From the NCBI RefSeq assembly GCF_000473105.1, contig NZ_AXBB01000007.1:1-64000 (forward strand): DNA of 64,000 bases, read 5' to 3'. How positions within the stretch are numbered: position 1 is the stretch's first letter; the number at the start of each line of letters is the position of its first letter. This document shows positions 43,955 to 55,982 of the stretch, piece after piece. Under the pieces are notes generated by a model that saw only the letters and a program-made list of their open reading frames with translations, had not been told where the DNA came from and ran no database searches. Both the position numbers and the translations under genes were made by a program. This DNA is from Phaeobacter inhibens DSM 16374 (GTDB lineage: Bacteria; Pseudomonadota; Alphaproteobacteria; Rhodobacterales; Rhodobacteraceae).

Positions 43955-45052
43955 ATGACCGACGCGCCGAAACGTACTCCGCTCTATGACCTGCATGTCG
44001 CCCTCGGCGGCAAGATGGTCGACTTTGCCGGCTGGGAAATGCCGGTTCAATATCCCATGGGCATCATGGGAGAGCACAAGCAGTGCCGCGAGAAAGCTGC
44101 GCTGTTCGATGTCAGCCACATGGGTCAGGTGATCCTGCGCGGCGACAACGTCGGCGAGAAACTGGAAGCGATCTGCCCGCAGGCCTATGCCACCCTCAAG
44201 GAAGGCAAGGCGCGCTATGGTTTCTTTACCAATGAAGACGGCGGCATCATGGATGACCTCATCGTCTCCAACGCTGGCGACCATTATTTCGTGGTGGTGA
44301 ACGCGGCCCTGCGTCATCAGGACATCCCCCACATGAAGGCGCACCTCGACGGCGTCGAAGTGACCGAGATCTTCGACCGCGCGCTGGTGGCTGTTCAGGG
44401 CCCCGCAGCCGAAAATGTAGTGGGCGATCTGTGCCCCGCTGCCCGTGAGATGAAATTCATGGAAACCATCGTCGCCGATATCGACGGTGTGGAATGCCGC
44501 CTGTCGCGCCTCGGCTACACCGGCGAAGATGGCTATGAGATTTCCATCCCCGATGCAGACGCCGAACGCATCACCAAACTGTTCCTGGCCCATGAGGATT
44601 GTGAGCCGGCCGGTCTGGGCGCGCGTGACAGCCTGCGTCTGGAAGCGGGCCTCTGCCTCTATGGCAACGATATTGACCAGTCGACCTCCCCGATTGAGGC
44701 GTCGCTGGCCTGGGCGATCCAGAAACGCCGCAAGGAAGAGGGCGGCTTCCCCGGTGCTGACCGTATCCAGAAAGAGCTGGCCGACGGTGCTGCGAAGAAA
44801 TTGGTCGGGATCAAACCCTCCGGTCGCGCCCCTGCCCGTCAGCACGTCGAGATCCAATGCGCCGAAGGCAACACCATTGGTGAAATCACCTCCGGCTGCT
44901 TTGGCCCCACCGTCGGCGGCCCGGTCGCCATGGGCTATGTCGCAGCCCCGCACGGCAAAGCCGGCGAACAGGTCAAACTGATCATTCGCGGCAAGGCCCA
45001 TGACGCAGAAATCGTCGCCCTGCCCTTCGTCACCCAGAATTACAAACGCTAA
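43955..45052 (+). CDS. gcvT: Glycine cleavage system T protein (aminomethyltransferase)
   Basis: A 365-residue enzyme that moves the methylene group from aminomethyl-lipoyl-GcvH to tetrahydrofolate and releases ammonia. Motifs include 'KMVDFAGWEMPVQY', 'CREKAALFDVSHMGQ', 'GFFTNEDGGIMDDLIVSN' (with the key Asp), 'RLGYTGEDGYEISIPD', 'GLGARDSLRLEAGLCLYGNDID' and 'TSGCFGPTVGGPVAMGY'. Full family length. First of three consecutive gcv genes. Confidence 0.96.
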   Translation: MTDAPKRTPLYDLHVALGGKMVDFAGWEMPVQYPMGIMGEHKQCREKAALFDVSHMGQVILRGDNVGEKLEAICPQAYATLKEGKARYGFFTNEDGGIMDDLIVSNAGDHYFVVVNAALRHQDIPHMKAHLDGVEVTEIFDRALVAVQGPAAENVVGDLCPAAREMKFMETIVADIDGVECRLSRLGYTGEDGYEISIPDADAERITKLFLAHEDCEPAGLGARDSLRLEAGLCLYGNDIDQSTSPIEASLAWAIQKRRKEEGGFPGADRIQKELADGAAKKLVGIKPSGRAPARQHVEIQCAEGNTIGEITSGCFGPTVGGPVAMGYVAAPHGKAGEQVKLIIRGKAHDAEIVALPFVTQNYKR

Positions 45053-45070
45053 GCTCCAGGAGTACCCGAG

Positions 45071-45436
45071 ATGACCACCTATTATTCCGAAGATCACGAA
45101 TGGATCACCGTCGAGGGCGACACCGCCACGCTCGGCATCACCAAACACGCGGCTGACCAGCTGGGCGAAGTTGTCTTTGTCGAGCAGCAGGACAGCGGTG
45201 AAGAATTCGAAAAAGGCGGCGAGATCGGCGTCATTGAATCGGTGAAAGCGGCGTCGGAAATCTACGCGCCTCTGGATGGTGAAATCACCGCCGTGAACGA
45301 AGATCTGGCCGACAACCCCAGCGCCCTGAACGAAGACCCCGAAGGCGCGGCCTGGATCTACAAGATCAAGCTCTCCGACAGCGCCCAGCTGGAAGATCTG
45401 ATGGATCTGGACGGCTACAAGGCCCTGATCGGCTGA
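45071..45436 (+). CDS. gcvH: Glycine cleavage system H protein
   Basis: A 121-residue lipoyl carrier. The lipoylated lysine is Lys59 in 'GVIESVKAASEIYAP'. The start 'YYSEDHEWITVEGDTATLGITKHAADQLGEVVFVE' and the acidic body are typical. It shuttles the aminomethyl group between P, T and L proteins. Located 18 bp after gcvT. Confidence 0.96.
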   Translation: MTTYYSEDHEWITVEGDTATLGITKHAADQLGEVVFVEQQDSGEEFEKGGEIGVIESVKAASEIYAPLDGEITAVNEDLADNPSALNEDPEGAAWIYKIKLSDSAQLEDLMDLDGYKALIG

Positions 45437-45536
45437 TCCTGCTGATGGGCCGGGCCGGCTGTCGTGCTGGCCCGATCCCTCCCTTGATTACCCGCCGGTA
45501 TGGTCCGGCGGGACCACCACGAATTAGGACATTCCC

Positions 45537-48392
<2,856 letters not shown>

Positions 48393-48483
48393 GCCTCCCT
48401 CCCAAGACCCGAGGTGTCGCCGGTCACACGACCGGCGGCCCTCCTGTCCGGACCAATCCACGTAGAGTACGAGAGGCAGACAG

Positions 48484-49527
48484 ATGACCATCCACGCCCC
48501 GCGCCACGGCGACACCGATTTTGCCTTTGCCCATGGCCGCGCCTTGCGCCACATCGACGTTGTCCTTCCCGAAGGCGCGCCGCGCTCCTCCGCCCAGATC
48601 ATTCTCGATCTGTTCGAGGCCGCAAATGAGCTGCTGGACGGGGTGCAATATCGGGTGCGCATCTGTGGTCTGGATATGCTCTCCAGCGGTCCGGCCGGTG
48701 CCCGCCCCCGCTCACTGGTGGTGTTTCTCGGCGATATTCACAGCCGCTGGCAGCTGTCCGCAAAGGAGCGCGCCCGCGTCAATCAGGTGATGCGACTGGC
48801 CGAACGCAGCGCCTTTGTTGGTGGCGCGGTGTTCCTGCTGGATGCACTGGCCCGAGGTCAGGATCACGATCTGGCAATCCACCCGAATTTCCTTGCCTCA
48901 GCCGGGGAATGCAGCCTGCGTCAGGATCAGGACGGCGCCGCAACCGCTGTCTCCGGCACGGTGCATTCGGCGATCTGCAATTTCGCTACCCCCCGGATGC
49001 TGCTGGATATCGTTGCCGCCGATTGCGGACGGCTGGCCGCTGATGGCATGGCGCATTACCTTGGCCTTGATACCGGCAAACGCCCAACCAAAAGCCGCGT
49101 TGCCCTCAACCTTGAACAGAAATCCGCAGGCGATACGCTGATCACCCAATGTCTTGCGGTGATGCAGGACAACATTGAGGCGCCGCTTTCGGTCGCTGCC
49201 TTGGCCGAGAGCCTCAATGTCTCCACCCGCTGCCTGCAGCGCCGGTTTACCCGGCATTTCGACCGCTCACCGCTCAGCGTTTATCGCGCGCTGCGGGTGG
49301 AGCGCGCCCATCAGCTGCTGACCCAGACCGATATTCCGGTGCGCCAGGTCGCGGTCGCCACCGGGTTTGGCAGCTATCAGAGCCTCAGCCAGCACATCCG
49401 CGAAACCTATGGTCATTCCCCCGATGTGATCCGCCGCAGCGCCTTTCGCGGCGTGGCCCCCGAAACCATGCGCCCGCGCCGGTTTCGTCACGCCGAGACC
49501 GCGCAGGCGGACAGCCGGGTGATGTAA
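48484..49527 (+). CDS. GlxA-type AraC regulator (GATase1-like + HTH)
   Basis: A 347-residue regulator. The N-terminal two-thirds form a DJ-1/PfpI-like effector domain ('IDVVLPEGAPRSSAQIILDLFEAANEL', 'VGGAVFLLDALA'). The C-terminal AraC HTH is 'LSVAALAESLNVSTRCLQRRFTRHFDRSPLSVYRALRVERAHQLLTQTDIPVRQVAVATGFGSYQSLSQHIRETYGHSP'. Relatives GbdR, SouR and CdhR respond to glycine betaine, sarcosine or carnitine. Lying 91 bp after gcvP on the same strand, it may link methylated-glycine supply to glycine oxidation. The ligand is inferred only from family and position. Confidence 0.87.
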   Translation: MTIHAPRHGDTDFAFAHGRALRHIDVVLPEGAPRSSAQIILDLFEAANELLDGVQYRVRICGLDMLSSGPAGARPRSLVVFLGDIHSRWQLSAKERARVNQVMRLAERSAFVGGAVFLLDALARGQDHDLAIHPNFLASAGECSLRQDQDGAATAVSGTVHSAICNFATPRMLLDIVAADCGRLAADGMAHYLGLDTGKRPTKSRVALNLEQKSAGDTLITQCLAVMQDNIEAPLSVAALAESLNVSTRCLQRRFTRHFDRSPLSVYRALRVERAHQLLTQTDIPVRQVAVATGFGSYQSLSQHIRETYGHSPDVIRRSAFRGVAPETMRPRRFRHAETAQADSRVM

Positions 49528-49564
49528 ACGGGCAGGCCTGCACCGGAGCGTTCCGATTCAGGCC

Positions 49565-50197
49565 TCAGGTCTCCAGCCACAGACAGCGCACCGAGCGATA
49601 GCCAAGGTCCACCTGACCGTCCGCCTTCAGCAGGTTGAGATTGACCCCCACCGCCTCCTTGGTAACGCCAAGGAGGGCCGCAAGGTCGCTCTGGCTGATC
49701 GACAGCGCTGTGGTCCCCTGCCATTTGCACAGCTGTGCCAGCGCCACGCGCAACCGTTGCTCCAACGGCAAAAAAACCGCGTTTTCATAGGTCTTGTAGA
49801 AATGACCGACATAGCCTGCCAAAATACCGCTGATCGCACGCCACAACAGCGGATCCGCCTTGCCGGCCGCCTCCACCGCGCTGAGCGGCACATGCACCAG
49901 CACCGTGTCAGTCAGCGCTGAGGCATCGTTTGGCCGCGTGCCGGAACCATAGCAGCCAATAAAGCCAAACCAGTGGCCCGCTATCAGATCCCGCACGATC
50001 AACGCCTTGCCCTCTTTGTTCACCGCGCCAAACCGCACCGCGCCTGACCGGATGAAAAACAGCTCCGTCGCAGGATCGCCGATCTGATGGATACCCTCCC
50101 CCTTGCCGTACCGCCGGGACCGTCCCTGCGCCAGCAGCGCCGCCTGCGTCTGTGGCAGACATTGGTCGAGCCATCGGTCCGAGGTCAGGTTTTTCAT
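49565..50197 (-). CDS. Crp/Fnr-family transcriptional regulator
   Basis: A 210-residue protein. The cyclic-nucleotide-binding fold (about 20-135) includes 'GIHQIGDPATELFFIRSGAVRFGAVNKEGKALIVRDLIAGHWFGFIGCYG'. The C-terminal winged helix has 'LSISQSDLAALLGVTKEAVGVNLNLLKADGQVDL'. The N-terminal cysteines of Fnr Fe-S sensors are missing, as is the full cAMP-contact set, so its signal is unknown. It is divergent from the GlcG/HbpS-like gene with 81 bp between them, which makes that gene a likely target. Confidence 0.87.
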   Translation of the reverse strand: MKNLTSDRWLDQCLPQTQAALLAQGRSRRYGKGEGIHQIGDPATELFFIRSGAVRFGAVNKEGKALIVRDLIAGHWFGFIGCYGSGTRPNDASALTDTVLVHVPLSAVEAAGKADPLLWRAISGILAGYVGHFYKTYENAVFLPLEQRLRVALAQLCKWQGTTALSISQSDLAALLGVTKEAVGVNLNLLKADGQVDLGYRSVRCLWLET

Positions 50198-50278
50198 CGC
50201 AATACCAATCCAGATTGTCGTCTCAACAGGGCCGGGCCGATTAGCCTGCTGACCATCAGCTACACAGGATAGAGCACG

Positions 50279-50770
50279 ATGAAAATAACCGCCCTCTCGC
50301 TTTCTATTGCGATTGCCCTGTCACCGCTTGCCAGCAGCGCAGTTGAGCTGCCCCAACGCCCGGTTCTGACCGTGGCCGTGGCTGAGGCCATTACGAAAGC
50401 CGCCATCGCCGAATGCGCCAAATCCGAAACCGTGGTCTCCGTCTCTGTTGTAAATGATCAGGGCCGTCTGGTCTATTTCCAGCGCGGCGACGGCACCGGT
50501 GCCAATACGATCCACACCAGTTTCCGCAAGGCCTATACCTCTGCCAGCCTGAAGATCCCGACCTCAGTCCTGAACCAGGCGCCGGAGGCCGAGGGGTATA
50601 GCCAGCTTGGCAAGATGGAAGACGATATTCTGTTGCTCACCGGTGGGCTGCCGATCTTTCACGACGGCGCGCTGATTGGTGCCATCGGCCTGTCCGGCGC
50701 GCCCGATCCGAATATTGAGGAAGGCTGCGGCGAGGTCGGCATCAAACAGGTGATGGACGCAGGCGAATAA
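50279..50770 (+). CDS. GlcG/HbpS-like secreted protein
   Basis: A 163-residue protein with a signal peptide ('MKITALSLSIAIALSPLASSA') and a single GlcG/HbpS (DUF336) domain: 'AEAITKAAIAECAK', 'VSVVNDQGRLVYFQRGDGTGANTIHTSFRKAYTSASLK' and 'LTGGLPIFHDGALIGAIGLSGAPDPNIEEGC'. HbpS of Streptomyces binds haem and protects against redox stress. Given the siderophore locus nearby, haem or metal binding is possible, but GlcG-type functions are otherwise unclear. Confidence 0.82.
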   Translation: MKITALSLSIAIALSPLASSAVELPQRPVLTVAVAEAITKAAIAECAKSETVVSVSVVNDQGRLVYFQRGDGTGANTIHTSFRKAYTSASLKIPTSVLNQAPEAEGYSQLGKMEDDILLLTGGLPIFHDGALIGAIGLSGAPDPNIEEGCGEVGIKQVMDAGE

Positions 50771-50784
50771 GCCAGCCAGCACAG

Positions 50785-50816
50785 GGGCCGCGTCTGGACA
50801 TCACCGCGCGCGGCCC
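50785..50816. terminator. Hairpin between two convergent genes
   Basis: GGGCCGCG (50785-50792) and CGCGGCCC (50809-50816) form a perfect 8-bp stem 15 bp past the GlcG/HbpS-like stop and 10 bp before the end of the minus-strand oxidoreductase. It is suited to both directions; the T-runs are short. Confidence 0.55.
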
Positions 50817-50825
50817 TTCGTCGGA

Positions 50826-52163
50826 TCAGATCCGGTCCTTAAGATGATACCAGCCAAAGGCCAGCGGCAGCGACAACCGCCGCCAGCGGCCCAGCTCAAA
50901 CCGGCGCAGGGGCCGCTGCATCAGATCCGGGTGCGGTCGCTGGTGGCGCCCCAGCGCCTGATCAGCGATCAACGCCCCGGCATAAGGCGCCATACAGACG
51001 CCGCTGCCATGATAGCCAAGCGCGGCCCAGGCGTTCTTCATCCCCGGTATCGCCCCGGCAAAGGGCACCAGATTGCGGGTCATGCAGATGAGGCCGGACC
51101 AGAAATGCGCCGTCTCCACCGCGCGCCAGGCTGGGAACATACGGTCAAAATCTGCCCGGGCCCTGGCCTTAGTGACCGCGATATTCTCTTCGCTCACCCG
51201 AACCGAGCCGCGCAGCCCCAGCAACAGGCGACGATCCGGCAGCAGGCGCAGGTAATGCAGCAGCGTGCGGCTGTCGCAGACCATCTGCTCACTCCACCAG
51301 CCCTGATCAGCGATCTCCGCCTCGCTCAGCGGACGGGTTACCATGATATTGGACTGCACCGGCAGATAACGCCCGGCCAGCGCCTGTGGCAGATCATCCG
51401 AGGAATAGCCATTGGTCGCAATCAGCAGGTGCCGGGCGCGCACCTGCCCCGCCGGCCCCTGCAACAGATACCCGCCCGCCGCCGGGGTGATCGCCTGCAC
51501 CGGCGTGTCGGAGAACATCCGCACTCCGGCTGCCTCCACCGCGCGGGTCAGGCCCAGCACGAATTTCATCGGGTTCAGAGCAAAGCCAACCGGCAAGTTG
51601 ACGGCGCCATGAAACTCCGGGCTGTTCAACCCATGCGCGGCCATCTCTTCCTTCGGGATAAACTCATAAGGCAGCCCGTAGCGGCGGGTGTACTCCTGCC
51701 CATAGTCATGCAGCTCCGTCAGACGGTCGGGACGATGCGCCACAAATGTATACCCGCGCGAGTGGCGATCCACCTCCAGCGCCAGTCGCTCCACATAAGT
51801 CTCCACCAGATCGACGGCGGCGCGCTCTGCTGCGAAAAACTGTTCCGCATCCGCCTGTCCGTAGCGGCGCAGGATGGCATCATCCGCCAGCTTCGCGCTG
51901 CCAACCGACACCAGTCCACCATTGCGCCCCGAAGCCCCCCAGCCCGGGCGCTGCGCATCCAGAAGTACCACATCGGCCCCCGCCTCCGCCAGTGTCAGCG
52001 CCGCCGACAGCCCGGTATAACCGCCACCGATTACGGCAAATTCTGCCGTGACCTCATCCTGCAGGGGTTCATAACACGGCGCAGGATCCGGCAGGAAGCG
52101 GTCCCAATACCGGGCCCTGATAGGCCGGTCGGTATAGGCAAGGGGTTCGTAAATACGTCTCAT
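50826..52163 (-). CDS. FAD-dependent oxidoreductase, PuuB-like
   Basis: A 445-residue DAO-family flavoenzyme. The ADP-binding fold is 'AEFAVIGGGYTGLSAALTLAEAGADVVLLDAQRPGWGASGRNGGLVS', with 'GWGASGRNGG' typical of gamma-glutamylputrescine oxidase and sarcosine-oxidase-like proteins. A second FAD segment and the 'FWSGLICMTRNLVPFAGAIPGMKNAWAALGYHGSGVCMAPYAGALIAD' C-terminus complete it. It oxidises a secondary or conjugated amine. Petrobactin-type siderophores contain spermidine, so a polyamine link to the adjacent locus is conceivable but unproven. Confidence 0.83.
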   Translation of the reverse strand: MRRIYEPLAYTDRPIRARYWDRFLPDPAPCYEPLQDEVTAEFAVIGGGYTGLSAALTLAEAGADVVLLDAQRPGWGASGRNGGLVSVGSAKLADDAILRRYGQADAEQFFAAERAAVDLVETYVERLALEVDRHSRGYTFVAHRPDRLTELHDYGQEYTRRYGLPYEFIPKEEMAAHGLNSPEFHGAVNLPVGFALNPMKFVLGLTRAVEAAGVRMFSDTPVQAITPAAGGYLLQGPAGQVRARHLLIATNGYSSDDLPQALAGRYLPVQSNIMVTRPLSEAEIADQGWWSEQMVCDSRTLLHYLRLLPDRRLLLGLRGSVRVSEENIAVTKARARADFDRMFPAWRAVETAHFWSGLICMTRNLVPFAGAIPGMKNAWAALGYHGSGVCMAPYAGALIADQALGRHQRPHPDLMQRPLRRFELGRWRRLSLPLAFGWYHLKDRI

Positions 52164-52261
52164 CCGGGCGCGTCATCCCATGTCAGTTGCTACCCCGGAT
52201 CTATCCGCACCGACCCCGGTGCAGTCAATCCCGCGCAAGAACCTTCGACAGACGGGCCGCG

Positions 52262-53020
52262 TCAGCCGTGATAGCAGGCGATGGGGCGGCCTTCGACCTC
52301 GCACAGGGCAACCGGCGTCTGATAAAGCGCGCTGAGGCTTTCGCTTGTCGCCACCTCCGCCACCGGTCCGGCAAAGGCAACGCGCCCAGCAGCGAGGGCC
52401 ACGACATGATCGGCCCAGCTGATCGCATAGTTGAGATCATGCAGCACGATCACGATGCTCTTGCCGCGCGTATCGGCGAGATGCCGCAGCTGCGCCATCA
52501 GATTGCGCGCGTGGTTGAGATCGAGATTGTTGAGCGGTTCATCCAACAGCAACCAGTCGGTATCCTGCGCATAGGCCATCGCGATAAAGGCCCGTTGCCG
52601 CTGACCGCCAGACAGTTCATCCAGAAACCTGTCGCGCAGATCGTCCAGCTCAAACAGCGCCAGCGCATCGGCAATTGCGGCCTGATCCTCTGCCCGCAGC
52701 CGACCCCGGCTGTGCGGCCAGCGTCCGAAACCAACGAGATCGCGCACCCGCACCCGGCTCGCGACGTCCAACTGCTGCCCGACCACCGCCATTCGGCGCG
52801 CCAGCTGCTCCGGCGTGATGCTGCGCAGATCACATCCCGACAGGCAGATCCGCCCCCAGCTGGCCGTCAGCTGCTGCGCAATCAACTTCAGCAGTGTCGA
52901 TTTCCCGGCTCCGTTCGGTCCGATCAGCGCCGTGATCTGACCTGCGGGAAGGCAGGCATCCACCGTGTCCAGGATCGGTTTGTCACCCAGTGTGAACGAC
53001 AGGCCCGTCACATCGATCAT
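52262..53020 (-). CDS. Siderophore ABC transporter, ATP-binding protein
   Basis: A 252-residue FepC/YclP-like ATPase. Walker A 'LIGPNGAGKSTLLKLIAQQ', signature 'LSGGQRQRAFIAMAYAQD', Walker B 'DWLLLDEPLNNLDL' and H-loop 'IVLHDLNYAISWAD' are intact. It overlaps the upstream permease gene by 4 bp, and the four-gene operon runs from the binding protein leftwards. It powers ferric-siderophore import across the inner membrane. Confidence 0.94.
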   Translation of the reverse strand: MIDVTGLSFTLGDKPILDTVDACLPAGQITALIGPNGAGKSTLLKLIAQQLTASWGRICLSGCDLRSITPEQLARRMAVVGQQLDVASRVRVRDLVGFGRWPHSRGRLRAEDQAAIADALALFELDDLRDRFLDELSGGQRQRAFIAMAYAQDTDWLLLDEPLNNLDLNHARNLMAQLRHLADTRGKSIVIVLHDLNYAISWADHVVALAAGRVAFAGPVAEVATSESLSALYQTPVALCEVEGRPIACYHG

Positions 53021-54018
53021 CTCAGTTTTCCTTTCAGCAGCAGCAGGATGAACAGCAGGCCACCGCAGAATTCAATCACGATCGCAAGGCTGGACTGCAG
53101 CTGTAAAAGCCGCTCAAACAGGGTTTGTCCGGCGACCAGAACAATGGCGGCAATCAGCGCCGAGGCGGGCAGCAGCAGGGCGTGCCGATGGCTTTGCATC
53201 AGGCTGTGCGCGAGGCTGGTAACCAGCAACCCAAGAAAGGCAATCGGCCCCACCAGCGCCGTCGAGACCGAGACCAGCGCGGCAATAATGCACAGCAGCT
53301 GCATGTGCAGCAGGTCGTATCGAACCCCCAGACTGCGGGCCTGATCGCGCCCCAGCGCCGCCACATCCAGCAGCGCCGCCCGCCGCAGCAGCCAGAGCGT
53401 TGCCAGCACGGTCACCCCGACAGCCGCCATCAGCGCGCCACGGTCGATGCTGCCGAACTGCGCAAACATCCGCGTCTGCACCACAGCAAAGGCCGAAGGA
53501 TCCATCAGTCGTTGCAGAAACACCGCCAGGGTGCGCAGCAGGACCGCAATCACCACACCGACGAGGATCATCAACTGGATGTCACCGCGGGTGCGTCGCA
53601 GCAGGCCAGTGAACAGCAGCAGCGCGGCCACCATCATCACACCCGCATTCAGCAGAAACCCCGCAAACCCCGACAGCTGGGCCATGGTCGCCAGCCCGAG
53701 CATCATCACCATGACCGACTGCATCAACAGAAACAGCGCATCAAATCCCATGATCGAGGGTGTCAGAATCCGGTTGTTGCTCAGCGTTTGAAACAGCACC
53801 GTCGCAAGGCCAATGGCCGTGCCGACGCAGATCAGCCCCGCCAGCTTCGTCGCGCGCAGCTGAAGGATATAGACCGACGGCGCCCCATCGGTCCACGGCA
53901 GACCCCAGCCGATAAAACTGGCGGCTGCCCCAATCAGCAGCCCCGCCAGTACCAGCAACCGGCGGTCCAGCGGCACCAGCCGCCGCCCGCTCCTGCGCAA
54001 CAGGGTTACCTCAGCCAT
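53017..54018 (-). CDS. Siderophore ABC transporter, permease 2
   Basis: A 333-residue FecCD-family permease with about nine to ten helices: 'LGWGLPWTDGAPSVYILQLRATKLAGLICVGTAIGLATVLFQTLSNNRILTPSIMGFDALFLL'-like order of segments, ending 'LVGPIAFLGLLVTSLAHSLMQSHRHALLLPASALIAAI'. It pairs with the permease whose gene it overlaps by 8 bp, as in YclN/YclO-type petrobactin importers. Confidence 0.92.
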   Translation of the reverse strand: MAEVTLLRRSGRRLVPLDRRLLVLAGLLIGAAASFIGWGLPWTDGAPSVYILQLRATKLAGLICVGTAIGLATVLFQTLSNNRILTPSIMGFDALFLLMQSVMVMMLGLATMAQLSGFAGFLLNAGVMMVAALLLFTGLLRRTRGDIQLMILVGVVIAVLLRTLAVFLQRLMDPSAFAVVQTRMFAQFGSIDRGALMAAVGVTVLATLWLLRRAALLDVAALGRDQARSLGVRYDLLHMQLLCIIAALVSVSTALVGPIAFLGLLVTSLAHSLMQSHRHALLLPASALIAAIVLVAGQTLFERLLQLQSSLAIVIEFCGGLLFILLLLKGKLR

Positions 54019-55024
54019 GGGCGGGCCGTCGCAGCAGCATCACCAGAAACAGCGCCGCCCCAAACAGCCCGAAAACCGTGCCGGCCGGGATCTCGTAGGG
54101 CGCGCGCAGCAGCCGTCCCAGCATGTCGCAGACCAGCAGCAGCCCCGCCCCTGTCGCCGCCACCAAGGGCAGGCTGTCACGCAGGTTGTCGCCCATGATC
54201 CGCGACACCAGATTGGGCACCACCAGCCCGACAAAGGGCAACACCCCAACCGTGACAATCACCAGCGCCGACACCAGCGACACCACCACCACGCCAAAGC
54301 CGAGCACCTGCCCGTAGCGCAGGCCAAGCCCCCGGCTGGCCATCTCGCCCAGCCCGGCAATGGTAAACTGATCCGCCACCAGATAGGCCAGCCCCGCCAG
54401 CACCCCCGCCAGCCACAACAGCTCATACCGTCCGGACAGCACGCCAGAAAATTCGCCGCTCATCCAGATCGCGAGATATTGCAGCAGATCGGCCTGAAAC
54501 GCGATGAAACCGGCGGCGGCAGCCAGAATGCCGCCATAGACCAGACCCACCAGTGGCACCAACAGCGGCTGCTGCGGGGGGATGCGCCGGGCCAGCGCCA
54601 GAAACACCAGTGTGCCCAACAAGGCCGCCACCGCCGCACATAACATCTTGGCAAAGATCGGCAGCGCTGGCGCCAGTAAGGTTGCGCCCAGCAGCCCCAG
54701 CATTGCCGCTTCATTGGTGCCGGTGGTGCCCGGTTCGACAAAGCGGTTGCGCACCAGGAGCTGCATGATCACCCCGGCAACCGCCATCGTGGCCCCGGTC
54801 AGGATCACCGCCAGCGTGCGCGGGATGCGGCTGATCAGCAGCAGCTGCGCCGCCTTTGGGTCCTGCAACAGCGCAAGCGGTGAGGTCTGATTGACCCCGA
54901 TTGCGCAGCTCAGTCCCGCCAGCAGCACCAAAAGCAACAGGCACAGGCAGATCGCGCCGCGTGCGGATCTGCCCGGCCCGATTGCGGATCCCGTAGCGTC
55001 AGCCACCGACGGCAAAGCCCGCAC
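54011..55024 (-). CDS. Siderophore ABC transporter, permease 1
   Basis: A 337-residue FecCD-family permease. Conserved parts are 'LLISRIPRTLAVILTGATMAVAGVIMQLLVRNRFVEPGTTGTNEAAMLGLLGA' and 'PFVGLVVPNLVSRIMGDNLRDSLPLVAATGAGLLLVCDMLGRLLRAPYEIPAGTVFGLFGAALFL'. The 3' end of the binding-protein gene overlaps its start by 26 bp, indicating tight coupling. Confidence 0.92.
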   Translation of the reverse strand: MRALPSVADATGSAIGPGRSARGAICLCLLLLVLLAGLSCAIGVNQTSPLALLQDPKAAQLLLISRIPRTLAVILTGATMAVAGVIMQLLVRNRFVEPGTTGTNEAAMLGLLGATLLAPALPIFAKMLCAAVAALLGTLVFLALARRIPPQQPLLVPLVGLVYGGILAAAAGFIAFQADLLQYLAIWMSGEFSGVLSGRYELLWLAGVLAGLAYLVADQFTIAGLGEMASRGLGLRYGQVLGFGVVVVSLVSALVIVTVGVLPFVGLVVPNLVSRIMGDNLRDSLPLVAATGAGLLLVCDMLGRLLRAPYEIPAGTVFGLFGAALFLVMLLRRPAHG

Positions 55025-55982
55025 GGATCTGCTCCAGCGTGGCTGTCATCGACTGGATTCCACCGCCTGCAATGTAGATCGCAGCGGAGTCGAGATAGAT
55101 GATCTGACCTTTTTTCCAGGCTTCGGTTCCGGTCACCAGCGCATTGTCCAGCGTGGCGGCGGCGGCCTGATTGTCCTGCCCGATGGCGCTGGCCCGATCG
55201 ATGACAATCAGCCAGTCGGGGTTGGCCTGCGCGATATATTCAAATGAGATCGCCTCACCATGGGTTGCGGCCTCGGCCGCCTTTGCGGTCTGGGCCTCAT
55301 CGCCAGAGGTCGCCTCGGGCTGCTCGATCACCGCCTCCGGCAGGTTGAGCGCGCCATGCAACCAGCCAAAGCGGGACTGAGCGCCATAGGTGGTCACCTT
55401 CGGCCCGTTGGTCATCACGATCAGCGCCCGTCCACGCCCATCAACGGCAGCCCGCGCCGCCTCAAGCTTGGCCAGAAACGCGGCCTCTAGGGCTGCCGCC
55501 GTCGCAGAGCGTTCCATCAGCGCGCCATAGCTGCGCAGCCGCGACAGCGCCAGATCAACGTGGCTCGCGCCCCAGATGGTCATATCAATGGTGGGCGCGA
55601 TCTCCGACAGCGCCTCAACCTGACGGGAGGAGCGGCCACCCGCTACGATCAGGTCCGGCGCCAGTCCCGCAATCGCCTCGAAATCCGGCTCAAACAGCGT
55701 CCCCATTGGGGCCGCCTCGGCCTGCTGTTTGTTCAGATAATCCACATAAAGCCGCGACGGCAGCCCCGCGATGGGCACCTCCAGCGCTGCCAGCGTGTCG
55801 GCGGCGGCGATGTCCAGCACCACAATTTTCTGCGGCAGCGCAGGCAGCTCCCGCATGCCCAAAGCCGTCATGACAGGCACCGTGGCGCGGTCTGTGTCTG
55901 TTGTGATCTGATCTGCTGCAGCCGGGCCGACCAGCCCAAGCATCAGCGCAGCCGCCAGCTGCAATCGCGTCCATTTTGCCAT
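54999..55982 (-). CDS. Siderophore ABC transporter, periplasmic binding protein
   Basis: A 327-residue binding protein of the FatB/YclQ/FpuA type. Signal peptide 'MAKWTRLQLAAALMLGLVGPAAA', then 'VPVMTALGMRELPALPQKIVVLDIAAADTLAALEVPIAGLPS', 'PDFEAIAGLAPDLIVAGGRSSRQVEALSEIAPTIDMTIW' and a C-terminal 'NPDWLIVIDRASAI'. YclQ and FpuA bind petrobactin and its photoproducts, which fits the biosynthetic genes nearby. It heads the minus-strand import operon and is divergent from the TonB receptor. Confidence 0.92.
   Translation of the reverse strand: MAKWTRLQLAAALMLGLVGPAAADQITTDTDRATVPVMTALGMRELPALPQKIVVLDIAAADTLAALEVPIAGLPSRLYVDYLNKQQAEAAPMGTLFEPDFEAIAGLAPDLIVAGGRSSRQVEALSEIAPTIDMTIWGASHVDLALSRLRSYGALMERSATAAALEAAFLAKLEAARAAVDGRGRALIVMTNGPKVTTYGAQSRFGWLHGALNLPEAVIEQPEATSGDEAQTAKAAEAATHGEAISFEYIAQANPDWLIVIDRASAIGQDNQAAAATLDNALVTGTEAWKKGQIIYLDSAAIYIAGGGIQSMTATLEQIRAGFAVGG

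Noticed and set aside
48419-48436. GCCGGTC-ACAC-GACCGGC after gcvP as a terminator
   Set aside because: The stem is perfect but short and GC-rich with no T-run on either strand, so the call was not made.
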